From assembly GCA_945860415.1 (NCBI GenBank), contig CAMAQA010000010.1, positions 1 to 51,235 of the forward strand: a stretch of DNA of 51,235 bases, read 5' to 3'. The notes below the pieces were generated by a model. The model did not search any database. It saw only the letters and a list, made by a program, of their open reading frames with translations, and was not told where the DNA came from. The position numbers and the translations under genes are program-made. Source of the stretch: Bacteriovorax stolpii. Lineage in GTDB: Bacteria; Bdellovibrionota; UBA1018. This document shows positions 42,164 to 50,147 of the stretch, piece after piece (position 1 is the first letter of the stretch; each line of letters opens with the position of its first letter).

Positions 42164-42197
42164 GGTCGGGCCCACCTTTTGGTTCAGATCCGCGTCA
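42164..42197 (-). repeat. 34-bp dispersed element, copy C1, upstream of the tetR gene
   Basis: On the minus strand: TGACGC, variable GGAT, CTGAACCAAAAG, GTGGGCCCGACC. It ends 38 bases before the tetR start and points toward it. Confidence 0.9.
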
Positions 42198-42209
42198 AAA
42201 TATCGCGCA

Positions 42210-42243
42210 TGACGCGCTCCTCTACCAAAAGGTGGGCCCGACC
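42210..42243 (+). repeat. 34-bp dispersed element, copy C2, upstream of the M42 peptidase gene
   Basis: On the plus strand: TGACGC, then GCTCCTCTACCAAAAG, then GTGGGCCCGACC. It ends 14 bases before the peptidase ATG. With C1 it makes an inverted pair with 20-bp perfect outer arms and 7-bp inner arms (CGCGTCA/TGACGCG), so the whole 80-bp divergent region could form a cruciform or bind a symmetric protein complex. TTATAA follows at 42245-42250. Confidence 0.9.
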
Positions 42244-42257
42244 CTTATAACCTCTCC

Positions 42258-43535
42258 ATGCGCACCGACTGGACTTTGCTGGAGACCCTGCTGTCGACCC
42301 CCACCGCTCCGTTCCGCGAGGACCAGATCCAGGCCCTCGCCGAGGATACGCTCGTCGAAGCGGGAGTACCGTTCTTCGAAGACCCGTATGGCAACATCGT
42401 CATCGGTGCGAAGTCGAAGGCCGAGTATCTGAAGGCCCTCTCCAAAAAATCCACCGAGCCCGCGCGCGTGCTCATCGCTCACATGGACCATCCCGGCTTC
42501 CACGGCCTCGAATGGCTCTCGCCCACCGAACTCAAGATCGAGTGGCATGGTGGATCGCCGGTGAAGCATGTCGAAGGGGCGAAGGTGTGGCTCAGCGTCG
42601 ATGGCGCTCACGGCTATGCCGACTCGGGCGTGCTGCAGGACGTGGTCATCGCCAAGCATGGCAAGGCCATCGAAACCGCCACCGTCCGCTTCGACGAAAG
42701 CTCGGTCTACGCACATTTTGCCGGCAAGCCCACGTCCATCTACGGCGGTTTTCAATTCCGCGCTCCGTGCTTCGAAGAAAACGGCTGCTACTACACGAAG
42801 GCCGCCGATGACCTCGTGGGATGTTTCGCGATTCTGTCGCTGATGCGCGAACTTTATGGAAAGTCCTCGGGGAAGGCGGCCGGAGCGAAGTCCTCTCCAG
42901 CCAGGATCGGAGCCCGCGGCAAAAATGATGCAAAGTTGAACCAAAAGGTGGGCCCGACCTTTGGACTTCTGACCCGCGCCGAAGAGGTCGGGTTCGTGGG
43001 AGCGATCGAACACTTTGAGCTCGGCTGGTACAAGAAAGCCAAGCGTGAAGTCATTGCCGTGAGCCTCGAAACCTCACGCACGCTTCCCGGAGCCGACATC
43101 GGCAAGGGGCCGGTCGTGCGCCTCGGCGATCGGAAGACGGTTTTTCATCCCGATTATCTTCAAGTGCTGACGGAGCTGGCGCAGAAGCATCTACCGAACG
43201 TACCGGCCAAAGGAAAAGAGCCCGCCGTCACCCGCCATCAGCGCCGCATCATGGACGGCGGCTCCTGCGAAGCCACGGCAGCCACCGTGTACGGCCTTCC
43301 AGCCATCGGGCTTTCAGTGCCGCTGGGCAACTACCACAACCAGGGATTCCAGGGCGGACCCGACTGTGCGGGCCCTGAAGGCCCAGCTCCGGAATTCGTG
43401 CACAAGGATGATGTCGTGGGATTGCTGAAGCTCGTCCGCGGGCTGGCGCAGCCTGCGCTTCCGTGGTCGGACCCCTGGGCGGCCTACCGAAAGAACTTCA
43501 AAAAGTCGCTGAAGACTTATCGCAAGTACCGGTAA
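42258..43535 (+). CDS. M42-like metallo-aminopeptidase with an in-frame repeat insertion
   Basis: A 425-residue zinc peptidase related to family M42 (and M20/M28). Metal and catalytic residues: His75 (LIAHMDHPGF), Asp184 (KAADDLVGC), Glu242-Glu243 (RAEEVGFVGA), and a late His in LGNYHNQGF. Between helix LMRELYG and strand GLLTRAEE there are about 35 extra residues (201-235), Gly/Lys/Ala/Ser-rich, the last part (223-234, NDAKLNQKVGPT) being the translation of a 34-bp repeat copy. No ribosome site is seen; TTATAA at 42245 could be a -10, giving a leaderless message. Confidence 0.86.
   Translation: MRTDWTLLETLLSTPTAPFREDQIQALAEDTLVEAGVPFFEDPYGNIVIGAKSKAEYLKALSKKSTEPARVLIAHMDHPGFHGLEWLSPTELKIEWHGGSPVKHVEGAKVWLSVDGAHGYADSGVLQDVVIAKHGKAIETATVRFDESSVYAHFAGKPTSIYGGFQFRAPCFEENGCYYTKAADDLVGCFAILSLMRELYGKSSGKAAGAKSSPARIGARGKNDAKLNQKVGPTFGLLTRAEEVGFVGAIEHFELGWYKKAKREVIAVSLETSRTLPGADIGKGPVVRLGDRKTVFHPDYLQVLTELAQKHLPNVPAKGKEPAVTRHQRRIMDGGSCEATAATVYGLPAIGLSVPLGNYHNQGFQGGPDCAGPEGPAPEFVHKDDVVGLLKLVRGLAQPALPWSDPWAAYRKNFKKSLKTYRKYR
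42926..42959 (+). repeat. 34-bp dispersed element, copy D, inside the M42 peptidase gene
   Basis: TGATGC, variable AAAG, TTGAACCAAAAG, GTGGGCCCGACC. It differs from the intergenic copies at only a couple of positions outside the variable bases, is in the sense direction, and keeps the reading frame open. Confidence 0.9.
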
Positions 43536-43542
43536 GCCTGTT

Positions 43543-44301
43543 CTAGTTGAACTGCAGCTCTCGTCGCTTCAAGTGAGATGCCTCGAGCTGGGCCAGTCGG
43601 CTTGCCAGCTCGGGCGAAACATCCTGCCAGTACTCCGCCCAGCTTTGGGCATTCTGCAGCGATTCGCGAGATTCCGGAAGCTGGTGAAGGGCCGCAAGTC
43701 CTGCCTCGAGCAGCACTTCCTGCTCCTCTGGCGAGACCATCTGAAGGTACTCGGTGACTCCCGTAAAGAACCGCCTTGCCGGATAGTTCGGCTCTCCGAT
43801 CAGACGAGGATTGCGGTAGGCCGGAAGCATCTGCAGGAAGGCCTGCATCGTCTCTCGAGTGGATTCGCAAACGGAACCGGGCCCGAGATCTTCGGGCTCT
43901 CGCGTTTCGGCGCAGGCCATTCCGGCGTCACGTATGCGCTCGGAAATCTGCGGATCGGCGCAGTGGCTGGTCTCCACTGAAACCCCGAGCACAAAGAGCG
44001 ACTCACGACATTGCTGGCGGTGGGCCTGCTCCATCGGATCGGCGGCAGGATCAGCAACAGGATCGACGATCGGAGCAGCCTGAGACCAGCGAAGAACATC
44101 GCGCTGGGGTTTTGCCGAGATCGGACTTGAGGTATCACGAGGATCTTCCGAGTGAACACTCGCCAGCGATGACTCGGCCGGACCCTCCAAGAGAGCTGCA
44201 GCGGGAACTTCCGTCAGGCGCAACCCAGCCCAGGTCAGCAGCAAGAACACTGCAAACGCGGGAACGAGAGACTGTTTTTTGGAAGAACACGGATTCCGCA
44301 T
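43543..44301 (-). CDS. Exported or membrane-anchored hypothetical protein
   Basis: A 252-residue protein with one N-terminal hydrophobic segment (LVPAFAVFLLLTWAGLRL), a Pro/Ala/Asp low-complexity linker (PIVDPVADPAADP), and a helical domain with four cysteines (QQCRESLF, HCADPQ, ACAETRE, VCEST). No family recognised. It is convergent with the M42 peptidase gene, seven bases apart. Confidence 0.6.
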   Translation of the reverse strand: MRNPCSSKKQSLVPAFAVFLLLTWAGLRLTEVPAAALLEGPAESSLASVHSEDPRDTSSPISAKPQRDVLRWSQAAPIVDPVADPAADPMEQAHRQQCRESLFVLGVSVETSHCADPQISERIRDAGMACAETREPEDLGPGSVCESTRETMQAFLQMLPAYRNPRLIGEPNYPARRFFTGVTEYLQMVSPEEQEVLLEAGLAALHQLPESRESLQNAQSWAEYWQDVSPELASRLAQLEASHLKRRELQFN

Positions 44302-44352
44302 ACGTCCCCCTTGTGAAAAGGCCTACTCCTTGATGGTGACCTGACCGCCGAG

Positions 44353-45083
44353 CTAACGAACCCGGTTTTGGACTCCGTTGTACCGATTCGATTTGACCGT
44401 CACGACCGTCGGCCCATGTCTCATCGGTTGAATGTCCGCATCATTGGAAGACGCCTGAATGGCCGTCACACAGCCGTTGAAGGTATTTCCTCGCATTTCG
44501 CCGCTCGTATTCGGCTTGAATCGAACGCAGCGCTCACCGCCTTCGAAACGGTTGTTGAGGATCTTGATGTTCTTTCCTAAATTGATCTGGATCGTCTTGT
44601 CCCAGCTCGACTTGCTCGGAGTCGCCCGCAGCACGGAATTCCGAATCGTGATGTCTTCCGATCCCGGAGTGCCAATCGTGATCATGTCTTCGCGGGCGGG
44701 GCCCTGAATGCCGTAGAGCAGAGATTTCCCTGCCCTTCGACACAGCCCGCGATGTGAATCGGCTCTCCCAAGCCACGAGATCCACTCGTCTTGCCATCAC
44801 CAATGAACTTGAAGTTCTTAACGGTGATATTGTCTGCCTCGATTCGCAGGATCTCCGGACCGCTTTCACGCTCTCCATTGCAGTTCCACTTGGTTCCCTT
44901 CCAGACATGAAGCTTTCCTGAGAAATCGTACGTCTTGCCCCGCTCGTTCAAAACAATCGTTCGAGTCACCCGGACGATCGTGTCCGCAGAGTGGGCCGAG
45001 GGGCAGAAGAGCGCACCGAAAAGGAGTGGTGCAAGGCCCAGAGAGATCCAGGCGGGTTTTTTATGAGTGGGCGAAATGATCAT
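44353..45083 (-). pseudogene. Frameshifted exported parallel beta-helix (pectate-lyase-like) protein
   Basis: The first frame (from the ATG at 45083) has a signal peptide (LGLAPLLFGALFCPSAHS) and then beta-helix coils: ILRIEADNITVKNFKFIGDG, GLGEPIHIAGCVEGQ. The frame then becomes nonsense and stops at 44682. A second frame takes up the pattern: LLYGIQGPARED, MITIGTPGSEDITIRNS, IQINLGKNIKILNNRFEGG, MRGNTFNGCVTAIQ, ending at 44353. A single-base indel near 44725-44740 would join them into about 240 residues. It may be a pseudogene, a sequencing error or, less likely, a programmed shift. Carbohydrate-binding or lyase function is suggested by fold only. Confidence 0.7.
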
Positions 45084-45302
45084 GGATAGAGTTCCCCTCG
45101 CAGGTAGGAGAAGCAAGGCGGGTGCCACACCCTGTCGAGCCCGACCCCTGCTTCCAGAGCCCCGGTGGAAGCCGATCCACTGTCCAAGGCTTCGACAGTT
45201 CGACAGGAATCGGTCGATTCAGGTTTCCCCGGCAGGATGCCGGGTCGACCCCATCCCGTTCCTCCCCTATCGCCCGCCCGGGGGATGCGGTATGACCGAG
45301 CC

Positions 45303-46226
45303 ATGGCCAAGAAACTTCCTTTGCTGGTGACGACGGATCTTCAACAGGACGCTGCTTCGGTTCAGCGGACGAAGGCGGTGAACCATATGTCGCTCGCCCT
45401 GGCAAGGCGCCTCGGAACCTCCGTGGAAGTGCTTTACGTCGCCAACATCGGCGAAATCGCGCAGATTCCGCAGGCTGCCACGGTCATTCTGGATTCGCAA
45501 AAAGAGCAGCTCAAAAACCTCGTGAATCCGTTTGAAGGAATCACCAAGGCGCGTTTCCTGGTCGGGCATCCCGTTCCGGCCATCGCCAAGGTCACGGCGC
45601 AGAAGGGTAAATTCGAGGTCCTCGTCCAAGGGACGAGCGGAAAGACCGGACTTACTCGCGCGTTTCTCGGAAGCGTGGCCGAAGAAGTGCTGCGCCACTC
45701 GCGTGTTCCGGTCATGACCGTCGGCCCGGAGGCGCAGGCCCAGGCCTCGCGCTCCAAGCTTGCCGGCAAGGACAAGCCGGTCATCGTGGTCGCGACCCAG
45801 CTCGACAAGACCAGCGCTCCGGCGGAGCACTACGCCATCGAGCTCGCCAAAAAATTGAAGGGACGTGTGCATGCCGTCCATCACCTCCAGGCCGGGCTTC
45901 ATCCCCTGATCCAGACTGCGATGTCGACTCCGTCGGGCTCGCGCGAGCTTCAGGAGCTGATTCGTGGGCTCAAGAAGGATGCCGAGAAGTCGCTGACCAA
46001 GGTCGCCGCCAAGGCGAAAAAAGCCAGAGTCGAATTTTCCTCCAGCCTCGTCGAAACCGGAATCCACGCTTCCGAAGCCGTCATCGATACGGCACGCCAG
46101 GAGGGGGCGTCGCTGGTGGTCATGGGAACCCATGCCCGGGGCCTCCTGCTCGGCAGCTTCCTCGGAAGCACCGCCCGCGGAGTCATCCTGGGCTCGCCGG
46201 CCCCGGTCATCACGGTTCGCCGGTAA
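45303..46226 (+). CDS. Universal stress protein with two UspA domains
   Basis: A 307-residue cytosolic protein made of two tandem USP domains. The first ends with VQGTSGKTGLTRAFLGSVAE and VPVMTVGPE; the second with VVMGTHARGLLLGSFLGSTA and APVITVRR, close to the ATP-binding G-x2-G-x9-G-S/T pattern. I start at the ATG at 45303 since upstream in-frame sequence is not gene-like. The 219 bases before it contain several short inverted repeats but no clear promoter. Confidence 0.88.
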   Translation: MAKKLPLLVTTDLQQDAASVQRTKAVNHMSLALARRLGTSVEVLYVANIGEIAQIPQAATVILDSQKEQLKNLVNPFEGITKARFLVGHPVPAIAKVTAQKGKFEVLVQGTSGKTGLTRAFLGSVAEEVLRHSRVPVMTVGPEAQAQASRSKLAGKDKPVIVVATQLDKTSAPAEHYAIELAKKLKGRVHAVHHLQAGLHPLIQTAMSTPSGSRELQELIRGLKKDAEKSLTKVAAKAKKARVEFSSSLVETGIHASEAVIDTARQEGASLVVMGTHARGLLLGSFLGSTARGVILGSPAPVITVRR

Positions 46227-46372
46227 CCCGCAGCCTCCAGGCGCAGATCCGAAAGAGGTGCGTCCGCCAACCACGGCAAGCGTTCCCTGCGTCAGCAGCG
46301 TTGTCTGAAGCGGACGTACTCTTTCGGTCCGAGCCTGAGGGAGGCGGGATCGACCCGGTCGAACGGCGATTT

Positions 46373-46406
46373 TGACGCGGAACTGAACCAAAAGGTGGGC
46401 CCGACC
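46373..46406 (+). repeat. 34-bp dispersed element, copy E, upstream of gapA
   Basis: TGACGC, variable GGAA, CTGAACCAAAAG, GTGGGCCCGACC, preceded by TTT. It ends 28 bases before the gapA ATG, in the same orientation relative to the gene as the other intergenic copies. The rest of the 208-base gap shows nothing else that I can name. Confidence 0.92.
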
Positions 46407-46434
46407 TCTGAAGTTTTGTGGTACGACTTCGGCC

Positions 46435-47457
46435 ATGTCCCAACCCATCAAAATCGGTATTAATGGCTTCGGTCGTATTGGTCGCAAAATCGTTCGCCTG
46501 GCGCTGGCGCCGGAGAACCAGGCGAGGAATTTCCAGATCGTTGGCATCAACGACCTGAGCACTCCCGAGCAGATTGCCCACCTCTTCAAGTATGACTCCG
46601 TTCACGGAACGTTTCCGGGTGAAGTGAAGGTCGAGAACGGCTTCCTGATCGCGGGCGGCCAGAAGATCCGCCTCACTGCCGAGAAGAATCCCGAAAACCT
46701 GAAGTGGAACGAAGTCGGCGCCGACTACATCCACGAGTGCACGGGCATCTTTACCGATAAGGAAAAGGCCTTGCTCCACCTCAAGGCCGGCGCCAAGCGC
46801 GTGATCGTCTCGGCGCCTTCGAAGGACGCCGATCAGACCATCTGCATGGGCGTGAACGAAAACACTTACGACGCTTCGAAGCACATCATCGTCAGCAACG
46901 CGTCCTGCACCACGAACTGCCTCGCACCGATGGCCAAGGTCATCGACGAAAAGTTCGGCATTGTTCGCGGCACGATGCTGACGGTTCACAGCTACACCAA
47001 CGACCAGAACGTGCTGGATCTTCCGCACAAGGACCTGCGCCGCGCGCGCGCCGCCGCCCTGTCGATGATTCCGACCACGACCGGCGCCGCCAAGGCGGTA
47101 GGACTCGTGCTGCCGCACCTCAAGGGCAAGCTCGACGGCCTCGCCATCCGCGTACCGACCCCGAACGTCTCGCTCGTCGACCTGACGGCCGAGCTCAAGA
47201 CGAAGACCGATGCCGCCGCCATCAACGCCGCGCTGAAGGCTGCTGCTGAAGGTCCGATGAAGGGAATTCTCGCCTATGAAACGCACGAGCTCGTCTCGAG
47301 CGACTTCAACGGCTCGGTCGCCAGCTCGACGATCGACTCCAAGCTCACGGCTGTGCTCGATGGCAACTTCGTCAAGGTCATCAGCTGGTATGACAACGAA
47401 AGCGGCTTCTCGCAGCGCATGCTCGACCTGACCGACTACATGGTGAAGCATTCATGA
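46435..47457 (+). CDS. gapA: Glyceraldehyde-3-phosphate dehydrogenase
   Basis: A 340-residue type I GAPDH. The NAD-binding fold begins IGINGFGRIGR; catalytic Cys158 is in SNASCTTNC and His185 in TVHSYTNDQ. PTTTGAAKAVGLVLP and WYDNESGFSQRM are conserved. It converts glyceraldehyde-3-phosphate to 1,3-bisphosphoglycerate. First gene of a glycolytic operon: its stop overlaps the pgk start by four bases. Copy E of the dispersed element is in its leader or promoter region. Confidence 0.97.
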   Translation: MSQPIKIGINGFGRIGRKIVRLALAPENQARNFQIVGINDLSTPEQIAHLFKYDSVHGTFPGEVKVENGFLIAGGQKIRLTAEKNPENLKWNEVGADYIHECTGIFTDKEKALLHLKAGAKRVIVSAPSKDADQTICMGVNENTYDASKHIIVSNASCTTNCLAPMAKVIDEKFGIVRGTMLTVHSYTNDQNVLDLPHKDLRRARAAALSMIPTTTGAAKAVGLVLPHLKGKLDGLAIRVPTPNVSLVDLTAELKTKTDAAAINAALKAAAEGPMKGILAYETHELVSSDFNGSVASSTIDSKLTAVLDGNFVKVISWYDNESGFSQRMLDLTDYMVKHS

Positions 47458-48647
47458 GCTCGCTAAACCCCACCCTCATCCAGAGCATTCGTGACTTCGA
47501 CCTCCACAGCAAGGCGGTGCTCCTGCGTCTCGACCTGAACGTACCGCTGACGGATGCCGACGCGAGTGGACACCGTGCCGTCAGCGACGACAACCGAATC
47601 CGCGAAGCGCTTCCGACGATCAAGCTCGCCCAGGAAAAGGGAGCCAAAATCATCATCGCCTCGCACCTCGGTCGCCCCGACGGCAAAGCCAAGAAGGAGT
47701 ACTCGCTCGAGCCTGTGGCCGCGCATCTGGCGGAACTGCTCGGCGAAGACGATGTCACGCTTGCGGATGACTGCGTCGGCGAAGGCATCGAACTCATGGC
47801 CGCAAGCCTGAAAAACGGCCAGATCATGATGCTCGAGAACCTGCGCTTTCACGCGGGCGAAGAAGCCAACGATCCGGAATTCGCGGCACAGCTGGCAAAG
47901 CTCGCGCAAGTCTACATCACCGATGCGTTCGGCACCGCGCACCGCAAGCACGCCTCCACCTATGGCGTGCCCTCGATCGTCCCGCTCAAGGGAATGGGAC
48001 TCCTGATCGAAAAGGAACTGAAGTTTCTCGACCCGCTCCTCTCGCAGCCGAAGCGCCCGTTTTACGCCATTCTCGGCGGCTCGAAGGTCACTGACAAGAT
48101 CGCCACGATCGAGTCGCTCCTGAAGCAGGTGGATGGACTTCTGATCGGCGGAGCCATGGCTCACGCGTTCTGGCAGGCCCAGGGTGACACTGTTCCGGCA
48201 AATGCCAAGCAGCCGAAGCCCGACGATGTCGAGGCCGCGAAGCTCATCATGCGTGAAGCCAAGCGCCGGAACATTCCGTGCCTGGTTCCTGCCGACACGA
48301 ACGCCGGGTTCGACATTGGTCCGAAGACGATCGCCAAATTCAGCGAGTTCGTCGCCAACGCCGGAACGATCTTCTGGAACGGTCCGCTCGGCTGGTTCGA
48401 AAAACCGGAATACGCCGTGGGAACTTTCGAAGTGGCCAAGGCCGTTGCAGCGACGAGTGCGATGAAGGTCGTGGGCGGTGGAGATACCGTCTCGGCGATC
48501 CAGCAGTCCGGAACGGCCGCGAGCTTTGACCACCTGAGCACCGGCGGTGGAGCGGTGCTCGAGTACCTCGAGGGCAAGGGTCTTCCGGGCATCGACGTAC
48601 TCAAGATCTCGCAGCGCCAGAAGCAGCTGCAGAGCCAGACACTCTGA
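47454..48647 (+). CDS. pgk: Phosphoglycerate kinase
   Basis: A 397-residue kinase that makes ATP and 3-phosphoglycerate. The N-domain has LLRLDLNVPL and IIASHLGRPDGK, the hinge and C-domain have GGSKVTDKI, GGAMAHAFW and VVGGGDTVSAI with the final STGGGAVLEYLEG. The ATG overlaps the gapA stop (ATGA), showing translational coupling. Confidence 0.97.
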   Translation: MSSLNPTLIQSIRDFDLHSKAVLLRLDLNVPLTDADASGHRAVSDDNRIREALPTIKLAQEKGAKIIIASHLGRPDGKAKKEYSLEPVAAHLAELLGEDDVTLADDCVGEGIELMAASLKNGQIMMLENLRFHAGEEANDPEFAAQLAKLAQVYITDAFGTAHRKHASTYGVPSIVPLKGMGLLIEKELKFLDPLLSQPKRPFYAILGGSKVTDKIATIESLLKQVDGLLIGGAMAHAFWQAQGDTVPANAKQPKPDDVEAAKLIMREAKRRNIPCLVPADTNAGFDIGPKTIAKFSEFVANAGTIFWNGPLGWFEKPEYAVGTFEVAKAVAATSAMKVVGGGDTVSAIQQSGTAASFDHLSTGGGAVLEYLEGKGLPGIDVLKISQRQKQLQSQTL

Positions 48648-48652
48648 TTCGA

Positions 48653-49528
48653 ATGTCGAAACCACGCGGAGTCTTCGTTGCCGGCAACTGGAAGATGAAC
48701 CACGGCCCTGCGGCTGCGCGCGCGTTTTTGGACGGGCTCGCCAGGCTCGGCTTTCCGAGCGATGCGGTTCGCCGCGCTTCTGGTGGCCGGGCACTCCAGA
48801 GTGCGGTGCTTGTTCCCGCGGTCAGCCTTGAAGTGGCACGTGCCTCGGTGGCCCAGCACGGCTGGTCGGACCTCCTTCAGGTCGGATCGCAGAACACGCA
48901 TTTCGAGGCTTCAGGAGCATTCACCGGAGAAGTCTCAGCGCCACTACTGAAAGAAATCGGTATCGAGCTTTCGCTCGTCGGCCATTCCGAACGGCGCCAG
49001 CATTTCGGCGAAACCGATGAATCGGCAGGCAAGCGGACGGCCTCGCTCCTGAGCCAGGGGTTTGAAGTGATCCTCTGCATCGGCGAGACTCGTCCGGAGC
49101 GCGAAGCCGGCCAGACCGAAGCGGTTCTCTCGAGGCAGCTCGGCGAAGTGTTCCGTGCGGCGGGCGCTTGGATGAAATCCAAGGGACTCGAATTTTCTCG
49201 CACGCACTGGGCGCGCCTGACCTTGGCGTATGAGCCGGTCTGGGCCATCGGTACTGGCCTGACTGCCACTCCCGAGCAGGCCCAGGAAGCCCATGCCTTC
49301 ATTCGCCAGTGGCTGCGTGGGGCTGGTACAGCTGGCGGAGCGGCGGCCGGAGCCCTCTCCGTTCCCCCGGCCGAAACCACGGCCATTCTGTACGGCGGCA
49401 GCGTCACGCCCGAAAATTTCGCGGGACTCCTCGCCTGCCCGGATGTCGACGGCGGGCTCGTCGGCGGAGCGAGCCTCAAGCCGGAGAGCTTTTTGAAGTT
49501 GATCGAAACAGGTGCCCAAGCTATCTAA
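48653..49528 (+). CDS. tpiA: Triosephosphate isomerase, long form
   Basis: A 291-residue TIM barrel, about 40 residues longer than usual. Catalytic Lys14 (GNWKMN), His111 (VGHSERR) and Glu194 (YEPVWAIGTG) are present, as is LYGGSV near the phosphate site. The additions are in loops: RRASGGRALQS near 40-50, SKGLEFSRTHW near 176-186 and a Gly/Ala-rich RGAGTAGGAAAG after 220. It begins five bases after the pgk stop with no strong ribosome site, so it relies on coupling. Confidence 0.95.
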   Translation: MSKPRGVFVAGNWKMNHGPAAARAFLDGLARLGFPSDAVRRASGGRALQSAVLVPAVSLEVARASVAQHGWSDLLQVGSQNTHFEASGAFTGEVSAPLLKEIGIELSLVGHSERRQHFGETDESAGKRTASLLSQGFEVILCIGETRPEREAGQTEAVLSRQLGEVFRAAGAWMKSKGLEFSRTHWARLTLAYEPVWAIGTGLTATPEQAQEAHAFIRQWLRGAGTAGGAAAGALSVPPAETTAILYGGSVTPENFAGLLACPDVDGGLVGGASLKPESFLKLIETGAQAI

Positions 49529-49537
49529 TCGAAACCT

Positions 49538-49954
49538 ATGCAGACCGTCCTGACCGTCATCCATGTCATCGCCTGCCTCCTGCTGATTCCCGTGATCCTG
49601 ATCCAGTCCGGAAAAGGAGCCGACATCAGCGCCAGCTTCGGTGGCTCGAGCCAGACGGTCTTCGGAAGCTCGGGTGGCGCGAACTTCTTCACGCGCCTGA
49701 CCACCACTCTTGCCGTGATCTTCATGCTCACTTCGCTGGCACTGACCACGGTTGCCAACCAGAGCAAGAAGTCGGTCTTCGAAGGTGCCGTTCCGTCGTC
49801 CCAGGATTCCGCTCCGGTGGCTGACACGGTTCCGGCTCCGGCAGCTTCGGGTGCACCGGCTGCTGCTGCAGAGAAGTCTGCCCCGGCCGTTCCGGCTGAG
49901 AAGGCTCCCGCCGAAGCCAAGGCTCCAGCTGCGGACGCTGCCAAGAAGAACTGA
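49538..49954 (+). CDS. secG: Preprotein translocase subunit SecG
   Basis: A 138-residue inner-membrane protein. Two hydrophobic helices (VIHVIACLLLIPVILIQSG and LAVIFMLTSLALTTVA) flank the conserved loop GKGADISASFGGSSQTVFG. After residue 80 there is a long Ala/Pro/Lys-rich tail that most SecG proteins have only in short form. SecG helps SecYEG move proteins across the membrane. It is nine bases from tpiA, an association of secG with tpiA that is common in bacteria. Confidence 0.94.
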   Translation: MQTVLTVIHVIACLLLIPVILIQSGKGADISASFGGSSQTVFGSSGGANFFTRLTTTLAVIFMLTSLALTTVANQSKKSVFEGAVPSSQDSAPVADTVPAPAASGAPAAAAEKSAPAVPAEKAPAEAKAPAADAAKKN

Positions 49955-49968
49955 TTTCGTCCCCGCTT

Positions 49969-49988
49969 CACTTCATGCGCGTGAAGTG
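49969..49988 (+). terminator. Hairpin after secG, possible terminator
   Basis: CACTTCA at 49969-49975 and TGAAGTG at 49982-49988 form a seven-bp stem, extendable by two G-U pairs, with a six-base loop, 14 bases after the secG stop. There is no U-run, so termination would be weak or protein-dependent. Confidence 0.4.
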
Positions 49989-50098
49989 GGAGCAGTCCGA
50001 ATCTCCTCCAAAGAGTCCGAATCCCGACGGCTCCGAGCCGCTGGTGCCGCATCTTTTAGGTATTTTCTTTGCTGAAGGAACCCTCGCCTGACCAGGCA

Positions 50099-50147
50099 GA
50101 GGTGACGGATCACCCTCCTTTCCTGAACGAAAGGAGGTGACCCTATG
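50099..50147 (+). promoter_or_regulatory. Leader with alternative hairpins that hides a perfect Shine-Dalgarno
   Basis: Three segments matter. Segment 1 GAGGTGA at 50099-50105, segment 2 TCACCCTCCTTTC at 50110-50122, segment 3 GAAAGGAGGTGA at 50129-50140, four bases before the ATG at 50145. Segment 2 pairs with segment 3 over 12 bp with one bulged C, closing the ribosome site. Segment 2 can instead pair with segment 1, freeing it. Segment 2 with its flank, GGATCACCCTCCTTTC, is the conserved 16S rRNA 3' tail plus one C. GCCT and AGGC at 50086-50097 form a further small hairpin. Confidence 0.75.

Noticed and set aside
42164-42243. Insertion sequence ends flanking a lost transposon
   Set aside because: No transposase or target duplication is visible, and the single copies elsewhere are not paired.
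46210-47451. 413-codon open frame on the minus strand opposite gapA
   Set aside because: It is a shadow of the conserved gapA frame. Its product is rich in His, Arg, Val and Asp repeats typical of the reverse complement of GC-rich coding DNA.
49994-50023. Possible tRNA T-arms (AGTCCGAATC twice, 20 bases apart)
   Set aside because: No acceptor, D or anticodon stem can be built around either copy; they are a short direct repeat only.
50108-50122. Fragment of a 16S rRNA gene
   Set aside because: Only the last 15 or so bases match, with one inserted C, and no upstream helix 45 sequence is present. It is better explained as an RNA leader pairing with the downstream Shine-Dalgarno.
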